A DNA stretch of 64,000 nt from an uncultured Phocaeicola sp. (GTDB lineage Bacteria > Bacteroidota > Bacteroidia > Bacteroidales > Bacteroidaceae). Position numbers and translations under genes: made by a program. Of this stretch, positions 15,152 to 24,753 are shown in pieces (position 1 is the first letter of the stretch; each line of letters starts with the position of its first letter). Where the stretch lies: contig CALUGI010000007.1 in NCBI GenBank assembly GCA_944320135.1, positions 1-64,000 on the forward strand. The letters are read 5' to 3'. Under the pieces are notes generated by a model. The model did no database searches. It worked only from the letters and a program-made list of their open reading frames with translations, and was not told the origin of the DNA.

Positions 15152-17935
15152 ATGAAAAGAAAATTTGTTAGTGCGATGCTCTTCGGAGCTTTGACGCTTG
15201 CAGTCGGTACTTCTGTCACAGGCTGTAACGACTATGACGACGACATTCAGAATCTGCAGTCGCAGATAGACAAGTTGTCGTCAACGAATCCTGTGACTTC
15301 CGAGGATATCAAGACTGCTGTAGATGCGGCCAAGACGGAATTGCAGAAGCAGCTGGACGAGTTGAAGCAGCAGATTGGCAACAAGGCTGATGCGGGATTG
15401 TCGGCAGATGTAGAAGGGCTTGAAAAGAAAATCAGCGACTTGGAGAGTAAAATTGCTGAGTTGGACAACATCAAGACCCGCTTGGGCGAACTGGAACTTG
15501 CTGAAAAGGAATACGAGCAGTCGGGATCGTTGGCAGCTTATGAGTCGAAAGCCGGTTTGACAGCCTACATCAATCAGAAAATTGCTGATGCGTTGGCCGA
15601 TAACAGCGGCGCCATTGCTGCTTATATTGAAGAAGCTGTAAAGAACGGAACATTGCTCGATTTGAACCGCTTGAATACGGAATTGGCCAAGATTACAGGC
15701 CCGACAGGTTCGCTGACCCAGTTGCAGCAGGATTTTGAGCGTTATGTGACAGGAACCGGAAACGAAGCTCTGCTGAAGAGGGTAGCCGACTTGGAAACAT
15801 ATTCTTCTTACATCGAACAGTTCATTGCGGACGGGAAAGGACAATATGAGACCTTTGCCGACGTATTGGCCCAGATTGAAACGACAAGGGCCTATGTGAT
15901 TTCTTTGAGCACTCCGGACGGTGAAGCATACAACGACGTGAAAGCCATCGTAACCGAAGAACTGAAAACGGTGAACAGCGATATCGAAACGATTGAAGGA
16001 CAGCTTGAAAAGTTGGGCCTTGACGTGGAGGCTATCAAGAAGATGATTCAGAGCATCGTGTACGTGCCGAGCACATTGGATCAGATTGTTCATTTTACCA
16101 CTTTGTACGCTAAAGCCAATAACAACACAGACTGGAATCTGATTTCAAGCAGCCAGGCGGTGGAAGTGAAGTTCCGTGTGTCTCCGGCTTCGGCTGTGGC
16201 TGGTTTTGCCGACAACTATACGGTGGAAGTGTACGATGAAGAGGTTTCGCGTGCCGGAAGCGCCTTTACGGTTGATGCAAAGAGCGTTCAGGCGGACGAG
16301 AAGACCGGAATCGTCACGATGACCTTGGCTGCAAATGACTTGGAGAGCGACTATGTAATCTGTCTGCACGTAACCGGAAAGAAGGCGGAAGGCGAACAGG
16401 CGTCTGACTTCGTGACCGATGTGACTTCCGACTACTTCAGCGTTCAGATGGATACGAAATACATGGATAATGCGAAGTATGTATCTACGCAGACGGGCAC
16501 GCAATTGGTTTATGACAAGGATGAAACGTTGGACTTCCTGACGGGCGGACATTATGAGCTGCACGTGGCGGACGACAAGGCTTCTTCTGCTCAATACAGT
16601 TGGGTCAAGCTGTCTGACTTAGGCGTGGACGAAAGTCTGTTCAGCGTGACGTTCGAGCAGGATGCGGCTACGGCTGCCGATGAAGACTACTTCACTCTGG
16701 ACAACGGCGTGCTTGGAGTGAAGAATGCAGGCCAGACCAGCTCGATCGGCAAGAAGACGAAAGTGAAATATACGGTCAGCGTAAAAGGGAACGACAAGAC
16801 TTATGCGGACACTTACGCCAATGAAGTGGAAATCGTTCGCGGTACGGGAGAAATGGCTCCGATTGAAGTTCCTGCATACGGTTGGGATGGTACCAGCACT
16901 CAAGAATACACATTGACTGGCGCACAGATGGATGCTATCTACAACGAGGCAGGCTTGACAAAGGCTGAGTTTAACGCTTTGGCTGCTACAGCCTTTGACT
17001 TCAATGTGAATCAGGCTGCCGATGCCATCAAGTTCGCTTTTGTCGGACAGGGAAGCAATGACCTGAAGGTAGTGATTCCGGCAGGTTCTAACGGCGGTGT
17101 GGCAGAAGCCAAGATTCAAGTGACCGAATCGCTGGAAATCACGATCAAGACTTCTGAAATCGTCATCAACTACATGACGGAAGATGAGGTAGCTCTCGTA
17201 AAGAATTCCGTAATGTGGGACGGCGACAACGTGTTCATGCCTGTAGGAGTCGATGCTAATCAGGCAACTACGGCACAGATCGGCTTTGACGACCTCACTG
17301 CACTCTTCTCTAACTACGATGACATCCATGCAGACGTTACGGCTGTCGGCGGAGAAATCAAGTTTGAGGCTTCGCAAGGAAGCGTGAGCGGAACTGGAAC
17401 TACTTACTCGCTTGATGCAACCGCTTATGACGGCAAGCCGCTTACATTGTCGGCTAAGGTGATGTTCGGAAACAAGCAGGTAGGTCCTACTTATACCGCC
17501 AACCTTATCTTCGACATAGAGCTGTCCGGCACACTGACCGTTCCGGCTGCCGATAAGCGGAATATTGAAGTAAGTGCTGCTGACAGAGCGAATGCTGTCA
17601 AGCTGACAACCGGCTTCAAGTGGAACGACTACAGAGGCAAGACCATGTGGCCGACCGTAGACGCTCAGTCGTTCACCTATACCGCAGGCGTTGACGCTCT
17701 TGGCATGTACGGTCTGGAAGTGCGTTATGAATTGTCGGGCGCACAGAAAGACATGTTTACGCTTGACGCTGGCAACGGAACCGTCACGCTGAAGAACGAG
17801 TACGCGCAGTTGGAATCTGTAGCCGCCGACATCACAGTGTATGTAGACGTGATTGCAGAATCTCCGTGGGGCAATTTGCAGAACAGCACTACGAGACTGA
17901 CCGTCACGATAGAGAGATGGGCGGAAAACGAATGA
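15152..17935 (+). CDS. large coiled-coil lipoprotein, possibly surface-layer type
   Basis: A 927-residue protein. MKRKFVSAMLFGALTLAVG opens a signal peptide and VTGC is the lipobox. The mature N-terminus begins NDYDDDIQNLQSQIDKL and is followed by about 250 residues of heptad-rich sequence that should form long coiled coils. Residues from about 320 onwards are beta-rich with several Ig-like stretches. Composition is acidic with very few Cys and His residues, as in abundant surface proteins. The start at 15152 fits the signal peptide; an ATG four codons earlier is possible. The gene stands alone, with a long leader and a strong terminator (17991-18037), as expected for a highly expressed transcript. 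No enzyme motif was recognised, and S-layer or adhesin function is inference. Confidence 0.75.
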   Translation: MKRKFVSAMLFGALTLAVGTSVTGCNDYDDDIQNLQSQIDKLSSTNPVTSEDIKTAVDAAKTELQKQLDELKQQIGNKADAGLSADVEGLEKKISDLESKIAELDNIKTRLGELELAEKEYEQSGSLAAYESKAGLTAYINQKIADALADNSGAIAAYIEEAVKNGTLLDLNRLNTELAKITGPTGSLTQLQQDFERYVTGTGNEALLKRVADLETYSSYIEQFIADGKGQYETFADVLAQIETTRAYVISLSTPDGEAYNDVKAIVTEELKTVNSDIETIEGQLEKLGLDVEAIKKMIQSIVYVPSTLDQIVHFTTLYAKANNNTDWNLISSSQAVEVKFRVSPASAVAGFADNYTVEVYDEEVSRAGSAFTVDAKSVQADEKTGIVTMTLAANDLESDYVICLHVTGKKAEGEQASDFVTDVTSDYFSVQMDTKYMDNAKYVSTQTGTQLVYDKDETLDFLTGGHYELHVADDKASSAQYSWVKLSDLGVDESLFSVTFEQDAATAADEDYFTLDNGVLGVKNAGQTSSIGKKTKVKYTVSVKGNDKTYADTYANEVEIVRGTGEMAPIEVPAYGWDGTSTQEYTLTGAQMDAIYNEAGLTKAEFNALAATAFDFNVNQAADAIKFAFVGQGSNDLKVVIPAGSNGGVAEAKIQVTESLEITIKTSEIVINYMTEDEVALVKNSVMWDGDNVFMPVGVDANQATTAQIGFDDLTALFSNYDDIHADVTAVGGEIKFEASQGSVSGTGTTYSLDATAYDGKPLTLSAKVMFGNKQVGPTYTANLIFDIELSGTLTVPAADKRNIEVSAADRANAVKLTTGFKWNDYRGKTMWPTVDAQSFTYTAGVDALGMYGLEVRYELSGAQKDMFTLDAGNGTVTLKNEYAQLESVAADITVYVDVIAESPWGNLQNSTTRLTVTIERWAENE

Positions 17936-17990
17936 ACCGGATTGAGAACAGGCTCTCCACTGTTTGATATTTAGCGGGGTTTGTAGAGCA

Positions 17991-18037
17991 AAGGGGTGGA
18001 TGTGCAGGACGCACGTTCACCCCTTCGTTTTGTTTTT
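17991..18037 (+). terminator. rho-independent terminator of the coiled-coil lipoprotein gene
   Basis: A 15-base-pair stem with two mismatches (arms 17991-18005 and 18011-18025) and a 5-base loop is followed by a T-rich tract (CGTTTTGTTTTT). It lies 56 bases after the stop at 17935. Confidence 0.85.
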
Positions 18038-18149
18038 CCGGCGGCGTTTTTGTCTGAATTCGGCGGCGTTTTGCGGAAGGCTCCGGCGCGGGACGTGCGG
18101 CAGCCTTGTTTTTTTGCGGGCCGGGCGGCCGGTTTCAAGAGAAAAGCGT

Positions 18150-18157
18150 TATTTTTG
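18150..18157 (+). promoter_or_regulatory. -7 promoter element of cutC
   Basis: TATTTTTG matches TAnnTTTG exactly and lies 24 bases before the chosen cutC ATG at 18182. No -33 TTG at the usual distance was found. It supports 18182 over an ATG at 18161, which would be at or before the transcript start. Confidence 0.5.
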
Positions 18158-18181
18158 TAATTGTCATCAAAATCGTCTTTT

Positions 18182-18931
18182 ATGAACTATACTTTTGAGA
18201 TTTGCGCCAACTCAGCCGAGAGCTGTGTGGCTGCACAAGCGGGCGGGGCGCAGCGCGTGGAGCTGTGCGCCGCCATGCCCGAAGGGGGGACAACGCCTTC
18301 TTACGGGCAGATTCGCGTGGCCCGGAAGCTGATTGACATCCGTCTGCACGTGATTATCCGCCCGCGCGGGGGAGATTTCCTTTATACTTCCTCGGAATTG
18401 GACATTATGGAGGAAGACATCCGCATGGCACGCCAAGCGGGTGCCGACGGAGTGGTGTTCGGTTGCCTGACTCCTGACGGCGACTTAGACATGGAGGCGA
18501 TGGAGCGTCTGATGAAAGCGTCGGAGGGCATGGCCGTTACGTTCCATCGCGCGTTCGACTACGTGCGCAACCCGGAGCAGACGCTTGAAGAGCTGATCGG
18601 GATGGGGGTGGACCGCGTGCTGACTTCCGGCCAGCAGCCCACTGCTTTGCAGGGGGCGGAGCTGCTTCGCAAGCTGACGGAACAGGCCGGAGGTCGGATT
18701 GTGATTATGCCCGGATGCGGCGTGAACGAGAAGAACATCGCGGAGCTGGCTGCGCGCACCGGAGCGTCGGAGTTCCACTTCTCGGCCCGTGAAAACAGAG
18801 AAAGCCGGATGCGGCTGCGCAATCCGGCTTTGTCGATGGGAGGGACGGTGGCAATTGACGAGTATCAATGCCCTGTCACCACTCCCGAAAGGGTCAGAAA
18901 TACGATTCAGGCGCTTACAGGCTGTGAATGA
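18182..18931 (+). CDS. cutC: CutC family protein
   Basis: A 249-residue cytoplasmic TIM-barrel protein. Family marks are FEICANSAES near the start, AQRVELCAAM, RPRGGDFLYT, VTFHRAFD and a C-terminal ASEFHFSAR. CutC was first linked to copper tolerance in E. coli, but that role is disputed and the true activity is unknown. The start at 18182 follows the promoter and matches usual family length. The stop overlaps the 3' end of the convergent transglutaminase-like gene by 17 bases. Confidence 0.9.
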   Translation: MNYTFEICANSAESCVAAQAGGAQRVELCAAMPEGGTTPSYGQIRVARKLIDIRLHVIIRPRGGDFLYTSSELDIMEEDIRMARQAGADGVVFGCLTPDGDLDMEAMERLMKASEGMAVTFHRAFDYVRNPEQTLEELIGMGVDRVLTSGQQPTALQGAELLRKLTEQAGGRIVIMPGCGVNEKNIAELAARTGASEFHFSARENRESRMRLRNPALSMGGTVAIDEYQCPVTTPERVRNTIQALTGCE

Positions 18932-21545
18932 CCTGAAGCAGATGCTCGCCCGTCCCGATCAGGTAGCCGTGCGATTCAAACACGATGCGGTTGAACGTGT
19001 CGGCTATGATGAATATCGGGAGCTGGTGGGCATTGGCCAGCTTCATGTTTTCCGCGATGGCCTTCTGGATGGTTCTGTCCTTGTCTATCCCGAACACGAT
19101 GGTTGAGGGCAGGTTGGGGAACTCCTTCGGGTTGAACTTCTTGAAAGACGCTTCGTCGGGGAAGAGCAGCACGATGGCGCGTCCCCACTTCTCCAACTCG
19201 TCTTTCTTGGCTTCGATGTCTTTCAGCGCATGGTTCGTAGGCTCTTGCCCTACGCCCAATATGCCTACTGCGAAGTACCCCCTTCCCGCAGCGTCCAGCA
19301 CGGAGACGGGTTCCGCCTGTCCGGGCATCAGGAACGTGCTTTCCGAGTTGAAGCTGCCGATTACGCGGATGTCTTTCGGATTGTCGCGCATCACCAATGA
19401 GGCGGAAGCCGTTTTCCCTTGCTCCACGTTGACGAAGGAGATTTCTCCCAACACGTTTCCGTTGGCCATCCGGCTGCCGCTCACTAACATGTAGTAGCCC
19501 GCCTCCACTTTGCTTCCGTCCTTCAGCAGCGAGGCCCACGACGTGTCTTCCGGATAGTTTTGCAGGCGGAACGTCCCGTTGTCAAATTTGGAGAGCGTGA
19601 AGTGCGTGTAGTACTTCGGGTTGTCGAGCCGGGGGATGGCGCGGTATGCCGCCTTCAGCGTCCCTTCTTCCGGTTTTGCGCTTTCAGCCGTCTCGAAGTT
19701 GACGATTCTGGCTTCTCCGTCCTTCGTGCGGTAGCAGACGTTTCCCGTGACCGCATCCTTCCATGCCGGGATGCCGAGGCTTCGCGCGGCTGCCACGAAG
19801 AAGATGTTCCTTGATGCGGAGTCGGTCACCCGGCACCTCCATACTCCTTCGGGCGAGGCGGTGGTGACGAGCGAGTTCAAGTCGTTGCGGAGCGTAAGGC
19901 TGTCCTTGCACCAGTTGACGAGCTGTTGCGGGTCGTTGCGGAACGTTTCGGCAAGGCTTTGCGGGATGTGGCGTTGCAGGTAGCTCCGGTAGGGCGTCAG
20001 CATCTCGGCCGCCACGCGCGGAGCCAGCACCTCTTTCACGTCGGCCAAGCTGTCCGTGGCATACAGGTGGTCTTCAAGCACGTTTCTGGGAGTGTCGCGC
20101 AAATCCTTTTCCGCCAGCGTGCCGAGCAGGTCGAGCGCCCTTCTCCCTTTTCCCCTTTCGGCCGCTTGCGAAAGGAAGCCCATAATTTCCTCATGGTTTC
20201 CCCTCGACTGGAGGATGAAACGCACGGCGGCGCTTTCCGGTTGCAGGTTGCATTCTTTTGCGAAGTCTCTTGCCGCTTCTTCAGTGGGGAAGGTCCGGAT
20301 GTAGGCTTGGCGGATGGAGTCTTCCCACTCGATGCGCAGGGCGTTTTCCGCGCGCTGTTCGTCGGTCACCTCAGGATGGACGGCATTTTCTGCGGGAGGC
20401 GTAATCTGCAGGCTGTCGCTGAACGCTTCGCCTATCTTGCGGTTCAGAGCGAGAGTCACCTCCGTGTCTTTTCCGAACGTCACTTTGCGGAAGCCGAAAC
20501 GCTCGCCCGACGAGGCATAGACCAGCAAGTCGCCCAGCCCTGCCGACAGGCGGGCTTGCCCGTTTTCGTCGCTGGTTTGGCGTGAGACGGTGTAGAACTC
20601 CGCATAGTTGTATATCTTGAATTCTACGTTGGCTCCCGCAACTGCTCTCCCTTCTTCGTCGGTCACGGTAACTGTCGTCACGGCACTTTGCCCGTAATTG
20701 CCGATGATGTTGATTTCCGTATAGTTGGCCGTCTGTTTCATTACCTCTTCCGGGCCGTTGTATGCCCCGAACACTTTGGTGTGCATCAGCATGCTTCTGC
20801 TGGCCGGAGCGTTGAACCAGCCTAAGTTGAGCACCGGTTCCGGCTCGCAGGCTCCGAGGAAGTACCATTTTCCGTCCACCCACGCTTCCACCCACGCATG
20901 GTTGTCGTCGGTATGCGCCCATCTCGGAGTGTACACTTGGCGGGCAGGGATACCCACAGAGCGCAGGGCGGCCACGAGCAGGCTCGACTCTTCCCCGCAA
21001 CGTCCGTAGGCGGTCTTTACAGTGGCGAGGGGCGAGCTGGTACGGCTGTCCGTGGGAGCATAGATAGCCTTCTCGCGGCACCAGTGGTTGACCTCCAGTA
21101 CGGCATCATACATGGACAAGTTCTTGACACGCGGCTCCAGCTCTTTGCGGAACACTTCGCGGGAGTTGTCCATATTCTCGTTGTTTATCCGGACCGGAAG
21201 CACGAAGTGACGGAAAACTATGTCGGGGATTTCTTTTCCCCACGGCATGGACTTGCGGGTATCCATCGCAAGCTGGACATTTTTCAGGTAGAAGTCTCCC
21301 GAATAGTCGGTGATGTCTCCGGGAGTCATGTAGGCGTAGAGGAAAGTCAGTGCCTCGCGTTCTTCCAGACTTAGGTCTTGATTGAATATTTCAAAGAGGT
21401 TGCCTGTGTGCAGAGTCCGCTGCTTGTCGGCAAAATCGGTCTCCACCTTCGTTCGATAGTCTTCCTCTTTCAGAAAATGTCCCGCAGAATTGCACGACAA
21501 GAGGCAGAGGGCCATAACAGCGGCCGGTAAAAAAGATTTTTTCAT
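18915..21545 (-). CDS. transglutaminase-like domain lipoprotein
   Basis: An 876-residue lipoprotein (lipobox LLSC). The papain-like transglutaminase core has GRCGEESSLL (Cys183) and HTDDNHAWVEAWVDGKW (His216). The third catalytic position, normally Asp in a V-D-P setting, reads GACEPE, so Glu234 may take that role. A carboxypeptidase-regulatory-like domain (TVTDEEGRAVAGANVEF) follows around residues 290-370. Near 600-640 a second, shorter transglutaminase-like stretch (RNIFFVAAARSLGIPAWKD) appears without a clear catalytic Cys. The C-terminal 150 residues resemble a thioredoxin-like fold. The protein should be anchored in the outer membrane or periplasm and act as a peptidase or cross-linking enzyme; the substrate is unknown. 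ATG 21545 was chosen because the nag terminator overlaps the longer frame. Confidence 0.8.
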   Translation of the reverse strand: MKKSFLPAAVMALCLLSCNSAGHFLKEEDYRTKVETDFADKQRTLHTGNLFEIFNQDLSLEEREALTFLYAYMTPGDITDYSGDFYLKNVQLAMDTRKSMPWGKEIPDIVFRHFVLPVRINNENMDNSREVFRKELEPRVKNLSMYDAVLEVNHWCREKAIYAPTDSRTSSPLATVKTAYGRCGEESSLLVAALRSVGIPARQVYTPRWAHTDDNHAWVEAWVDGKWYFLGACEPEPVLNLGWFNAPASRSMLMHTKVFGAYNGPEEVMKQTANYTEINIIGNYGQSAVTTVTVTDEEGRAVAGANVEFKIYNYAEFYTVSRQTSDENGQARLSAGLGDLLVYASSGERFGFRKVTFGKDTEVTLALNRKIGEAFSDSLQITPPAENAVHPEVTDEQRAENALRIEWEDSIRQAYIRTFPTEEAARDFAKECNLQPESAAVRFILQSRGNHEEIMGFLSQAAERGKGRRALDLLGTLAEKDLRDTPRNVLEDHLYATDSLADVKEVLAPRVAAEMLTPYRSYLQRHIPQSLAETFRNDPQQLVNWCKDSLTLRNDLNSLVTTASPEGVWRCRVTDSASRNIFFVAAARSLGIPAWKDAVTGNVCYRTKDGEARIVNFETAESAKPEEGTLKAAYRAIPRLDNPKYYTHFTLSKFDNGTFRLQNYPEDTSWASLLKDGSKVEAGYYMLVSGSRMANGNVLGEISFVNVEQGKTASASLVMRDNPKDIRVIGSFNSESTFLMPGQAEPVSVLDAAGRGYFAVGILGVGQEPTNHALKDIEAKKDELEKWGRAIVLLFPDEASFKKFNPKEFPNLPSTIVFGIDKDRTIQKAIAENMKLANAHQLPIFIIADTFNRIVFESHGYLIGTGEHLLQVIHSL

Positions 21546-21554
21546 GGCAGGATG

Positions 21555-21630
21555 GTGAAAAATAAAAAGCAAATGCCATTCCGGTGTCGGGACTGCATGG
21601 CAGTTGTCCCTCCCCTCCGGAATGGCATTT
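21555..21630 (-). terminator. rho-independent terminator of the nag operon
   Basis: Perfect 14-base arms at 21571-21584 and 21617-21630 form a hairpin. On the minus strand it is followed by a T-rich tract (GCTTTTTATTTTTC). It lies 17 bases after the stop of the NagB/PIG-L fusion gene. Confidence 0.85.
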
Positions 21631-21647
21631 TCATATTAAGAATGCGG

Positions 21648-23633
21648 TCAGATAGGCTTGTATTCTACAAACGCTTCCATCGCTTCATAGCTTGCGAGCC
21701 CTAACTGGTCGTAGAGCGAAGCGGTTCCTCGGTTGCGGTCTTCGCTCCGTTGCCAGAACAAGCGTTCGTCGTTCCCGAGGAACGGCGCGCTTTCCATCTG
21801 CGACTGGTGCTTGAGGATAGAATTGCGCTTTGCTCTCAGTTCTTCCGGACTGAGGGGGACGCACATCTCGATGTTCTCGATTTCCCATTCGGCCCACGCT
21901 CCGCGATACATCCAGATGCGGCAATCGTTCAGCCATTCGGCTCCGGCATTCTTTTCTTCGTCGATGGCGGCGAATACGGCATCCGTACATACGCGGTGGG
22001 TGCCGTGCGGGTCGGCAAGGTCGCCGGCCACGTAAATCTGGTGAGGTTTCACTTCGCGAAGCAGGTTCAGCACGATTTCGATGTCTTTTTCGCTGATGGG
22101 GTTCTTCTCAATTTTTCCTGTTTCGTAGAAAGGCAAGTCGAGGAAGTGGCATCTGCTCAACGGCACTTTGTTGTATGTACATGCAGTACGGGCTTCTCCG
22201 CGACGAATCAGTCCTTTGATGGTCAGGATGTCGCGCGTGTCCATGTCGCCTTCTTTCTTGTTGGCGAAGAAACTCTTGATTTCGGCGTATTTTTCGCTGA
22301 TAACCTTGTCTTCGCTGTTGGCGAACAGCTGGTTGAAGCCGTTGATGAAGTGCATGAAGCGAACCACTTCTTCGTCGCCTACGGCAATGTTGCCTGAGGT
22401 TTCGTAGGCCACATGCACTTCGTGTCCCTGCTGCACGAGGCGGCGCAGGGTTCCGCCCATTGAAATCACGTCGTCGTCCGGGTGCGGAGAGAACACGATG
22501 ACACGCTTCGGGAACGGTTTGGCGCGTTCGGGACGGTAGGTGTCGTCGGCGTTCGGCTTTCCGCCCGGCCATCCGGTGATGGTGTGCTGCAGGTCGTTGA
22601 ACACTTTGATGTTGGCGTTGTACGCAGAGCCGTAGAGGGCCAGCAGTTCGCTCAGTCCGTTTTCGTTATAGTCTTTGTTGGTCAGTTTCAGAATCGGTTT
22701 CTTGAGCAGCAGGCAGAGCCATACGATGGCGCTGCGCACCAGCTTGTCGTTCCATTCGCAGCTTGTCACCAACCACGGGCGTTGGATGCGGGTCAGATGG
22801 GCGGCTGCGCCTAAGTCTACGCATACCGAGGCGTTGGTGTGGAGCTGGAGGTAGGAAGCGGGAAGCGTGTCGCTCACCTTGTCTTCCACTGCACGCTTGA
22901 TGATGTCCGCCTTGTTTTCGCCCCATGCCAGCATATACACTTTGCGTGCGCCGAGGATGGTGTTGATGCCCATTGTGATGGAGCAGGGGGGCAGATTGTC
23001 TACGCCGATGTTGTGGGCTGCTTCCGCGCGCGAAGTGGCGTCAATCAGAATCAGTCGGGTGGTGGAGTTGGCGTGCGAGCCTGGTTCGTTCATGCCGATG
23101 TTTCCTTCGCGCCCTACTCCCATGACAGCGATGTCTAATCCGCCGAACGTTTGTATGCGCTGTTCGTACAGACGGCAATGCTCTACGATAGCGTCTTGAG
23201 GGATGGTTCCGTCCATCGTGAACACGTTTTGGCGGTCGATGTCGATGTGAGAGAGGAACAGCTTCTCAAGCTGGTTGAAACTGCTTCCCGCGCCTTCGTT
23301 CAGCGGGTAGTATTCGTAGAGGTTGAAGAACACTACGTTGCGGAAGCTCACTCCCTCGTCCTTGTGTTTGCGGATGAGGGCGGTGAAGAGGTAGCGCAGC
23401 GAAGCACCGGTGCCGATGGCAATCGTGCAGAATTTCCCTTCCCGCTGGCGGTCTTGGATTTTGGCCACAATTTCGTTCGCAATCTGTTCCGTGCCTTCTT
23501 CGATGCTTTCGAAGATGTGCGTGGGAGTTTTCTCCAACCGTGTCAGGACGGAACGGTCTATGGCGTTCTCCGGCCTGTAGTAGCGCGGAGAAACGCGGTT
23601 CAGTGAGATTTGTGAGCTAAGGTTGGTTCTCAT
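21648..23633 (-). CDS. NagB-like domain fused to PIG-L-type deacetylase domain
   Basis: A 661-residue cytoplasmic protein with an N-terminal glucosamine-6-phosphate deaminase-like domain (about 35-300) and a C-terminal PIG-L/LmbE domain (about 375-650) starting with SPHPDDDVISMGGTL, the zinc-binding signature of GlcNAc-type N-deacetylases. In the NagB part the usual active-site residues are changed: the catalytic Asp of NMDEYVGL is Tyr106 (NLYEYYPL). In the [10 protein letters not shown] motif, Asp is Glu176 and His is Asn178 (GREGNIGMNE), while Glu183 remains. Deaminase activity is therefore doubtful and the domain may bind sugar phosphate or catalyse another step. The gene follows nagB by 27 bases and ends at a strong terminator. 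Similar long proteins in Bacteroides are usually labelled glucosamine-6-phosphate deaminase. Confidence 0.85.
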   Translation of the reverse strand: MRTNLSSQISLNRVSPRYYRPENAIDRSVLTRLEKTPTHIFESIEEGTEQIANEIVAKIQDRQREGKFCTIAIGTGASLRYLFTALIRKHKDEGVSFRNVVFFNLYEYYPLNEGAGSSFNQLEKLFLSHIDIDRQNVFTMDGTIPQDAIVEHCRLYEQRIQTFGGLDIAVMGVGREGNIGMNEPGSHANSTTRLILIDATSRAEAAHNIGVDNLPPCSITMGINTILGARKVYMLAWGENKADIIKRAVEDKVSDTLPASYLQLHTNASVCVDLGAAAHLTRIQRPWLVTSCEWNDKLVRSAIVWLCLLLKKPILKLTNKDYNENGLSELLALYGSAYNANIKVFNDLQHTITGWPGGKPNADDTYRPERAKPFPKRVIVFSPHPDDDVISMGGTLRRLVQQGHEVHVAYETSGNIAVGDEEVVRFMHFINGFNQLFANSEDKVISEKYAEIKSFFANKKEGDMDTRDILTIKGLIRRGEARTACTYNKVPLSRCHFLDLPFYETGKIEKNPISEKDIEIVLNLLREVKPHQIYVAGDLADPHGTHRVCTDAVFAAIDEEKNAGAEWLNDCRIWMYRGAWAEWEIENIEMCVPLSPEELRAKRNSILKHQSQMESAPFLGNDERLFWQRSEDRNRGTASLYDQLGLASYEAMEAFVEYKPI

Positions 23634-23660
23634 GTGTATGGGAAATAATGTTAGCGGGGA

Positions 23661-24452
23661 TTACAAATTGTTTCTTTCGATGTCTTTGAAGTACTTGTAA
23701 GTGCCTACTTTCAGTTCGTCAGTGGCCGCTTCGTCGCATACGATGATTCCGTGGCGGTGCATCTGCAATGCGCTGATGGTCCACATCTGGGTGATGCCTC
23801 CTTCTACGGCATGTTGCAGGGCGCGCGCCTTGTTGTGTCCGTTGCAGATAATCAGCACTTCTTTTGCCGAAAGCACGGTGCCTACGCCCACGGTCAGCGC
23901 GGTTTTGGGGACTTTGTTCACGTCGTTGTCGAAGAAGCGGGAGTTGGCGATGATGGTGTCGGTGGTCAGCGTTTTCACGCGCGTGCGTGAAGAAAGCGAC
24001 GAGCCCGGTTCGTTGAAAGCGATGTGTCCGTCCGGGCCGATGCCTCCAAGGAAGAGGTCGATTCCGCCGAATTTCTCGATTTCCTTTTCATAGTTGGCGC
24101 ATTCCGCTTCCAGATCGGCGGCGTTCCCGTTCAGGATATGGATGTTTTCCTTGCAGATGTCGATGTGGTTGAAGAAGTTGTTGAACATGAAAGAATGGTA
24201 GCTTTCCGGGTGGGATTCCGGCAGACCTACGTATTCGTCCATGTTGAACGTCACTACGTTCTTGAAAGATACGGCACCCTTCTTGTTCAGTTCAATCAAT
24301 GCCTTGTACATTCCCAAAGGGGAAGAACCGGTAGGAAGTCCCAGAACGAACGGTTTCTCCTTCGTCGGGTTTGCCGCATTGATTTTTTTCGCTACATAGT
24401 TTGCTGCCCAGTTAGAAAGGGCCTGATAGTCGGGTTCGATAATAAGTCTCAT
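23661..24452 (-). CDS. nagB: glucosamine-6-phosphate deaminase
   Basis: A 263-residue enzyme that converts glucosamine-6-phosphate to fructose-6-phosphate and ammonia, linking amino-sugar breakdown to glycolysis. All family marks are present: the phosphate loop [10 protein letters not shown], the catalytic FNMDEYVGL (Asp72) and [13 protein letters not shown] (Asp, His and Glu of the relay), plus [14 protein letters not shown]. Length equals the usual 260-270 residues. It is the first gene of a two-gene operon with the NagB-like/PIG-L fusion and is divergent from a ROK regulator 301 bases away. The regulator's position suggests control by an amino-sugar ligand (inference). Confidence 0.95.
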   Translation of the reverse strand: MRLIIEPDYQALSNWAANYVAKKINAANPTKEKPFVLGLPTGSSPLGMYKALIELNKKGAVSFKNVVTFNMDEYVGLPESHPESYHSFMFNNFFNHIDICKENIHILNGNAADLEAECANYEKEIEKFGGIDLFLGGIGPDGHIAFNEPGSSLSSRTRVKTLTTDTIIANSRFFDNDVNKVPKTALTVGVGTVLSAKEVLIICNGHNKARALQHAVEGGITQMWTISALQMHRHGIIVCDEAATDELKVGTYKYFKDIERNNL

Positions 24453-24753
24453 GATAAGTTAGAGTTTTGAAGTTAATATTTTAAATTAGCAATGTTTCAA
24501 ACTTTTGTTTTCCGGCGCCTTTCCCGGATTGCCCGGAAGCGGCGGGAGGTCGGCGGCCCTTGCCTGTGCAAACGCCCGCGTTTTTGAAAAAGGCAGGCCG
24601 TTTTTTTCGGAAATCTCGGCATCCTTTTTCAATGTCATTGCAAATATATCAAAGGTTCGTCAGAAAGGCAAGTAAAAAAAAAGAATTTTCTTGCTTGATT
24701 TATTAAATAAAAAACTTATTTTTGTACGTGTTTCTATAAAAACTGAAAATATT
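24453..24753. other. divergent control region between nagB and the ROK regulator
   Basis: The 301-base gap holds the ROK promoter (24695-24724) and presumably the nagB promoter, for which I saw only a weak TAACTTCA candidate close to the nagB start. The middle (about 24500-24640) is GC-rich with A and T runs and no clear palindrome that I could name as an operator. Confidence 0.5.
24695..24724 (+). promoter_or_regulatory. promoter of the ROK regulator gene
   Basis: TTG (24695-24697), a 19-base spacer and TATTTTTG (24717-24724) fit the Bacteroidota consensus closely. The ATG at 24754 lies 29 bases downstream. A longer frame from 24691 would start inside the promoter and is rejected. Confidence 0.75.
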
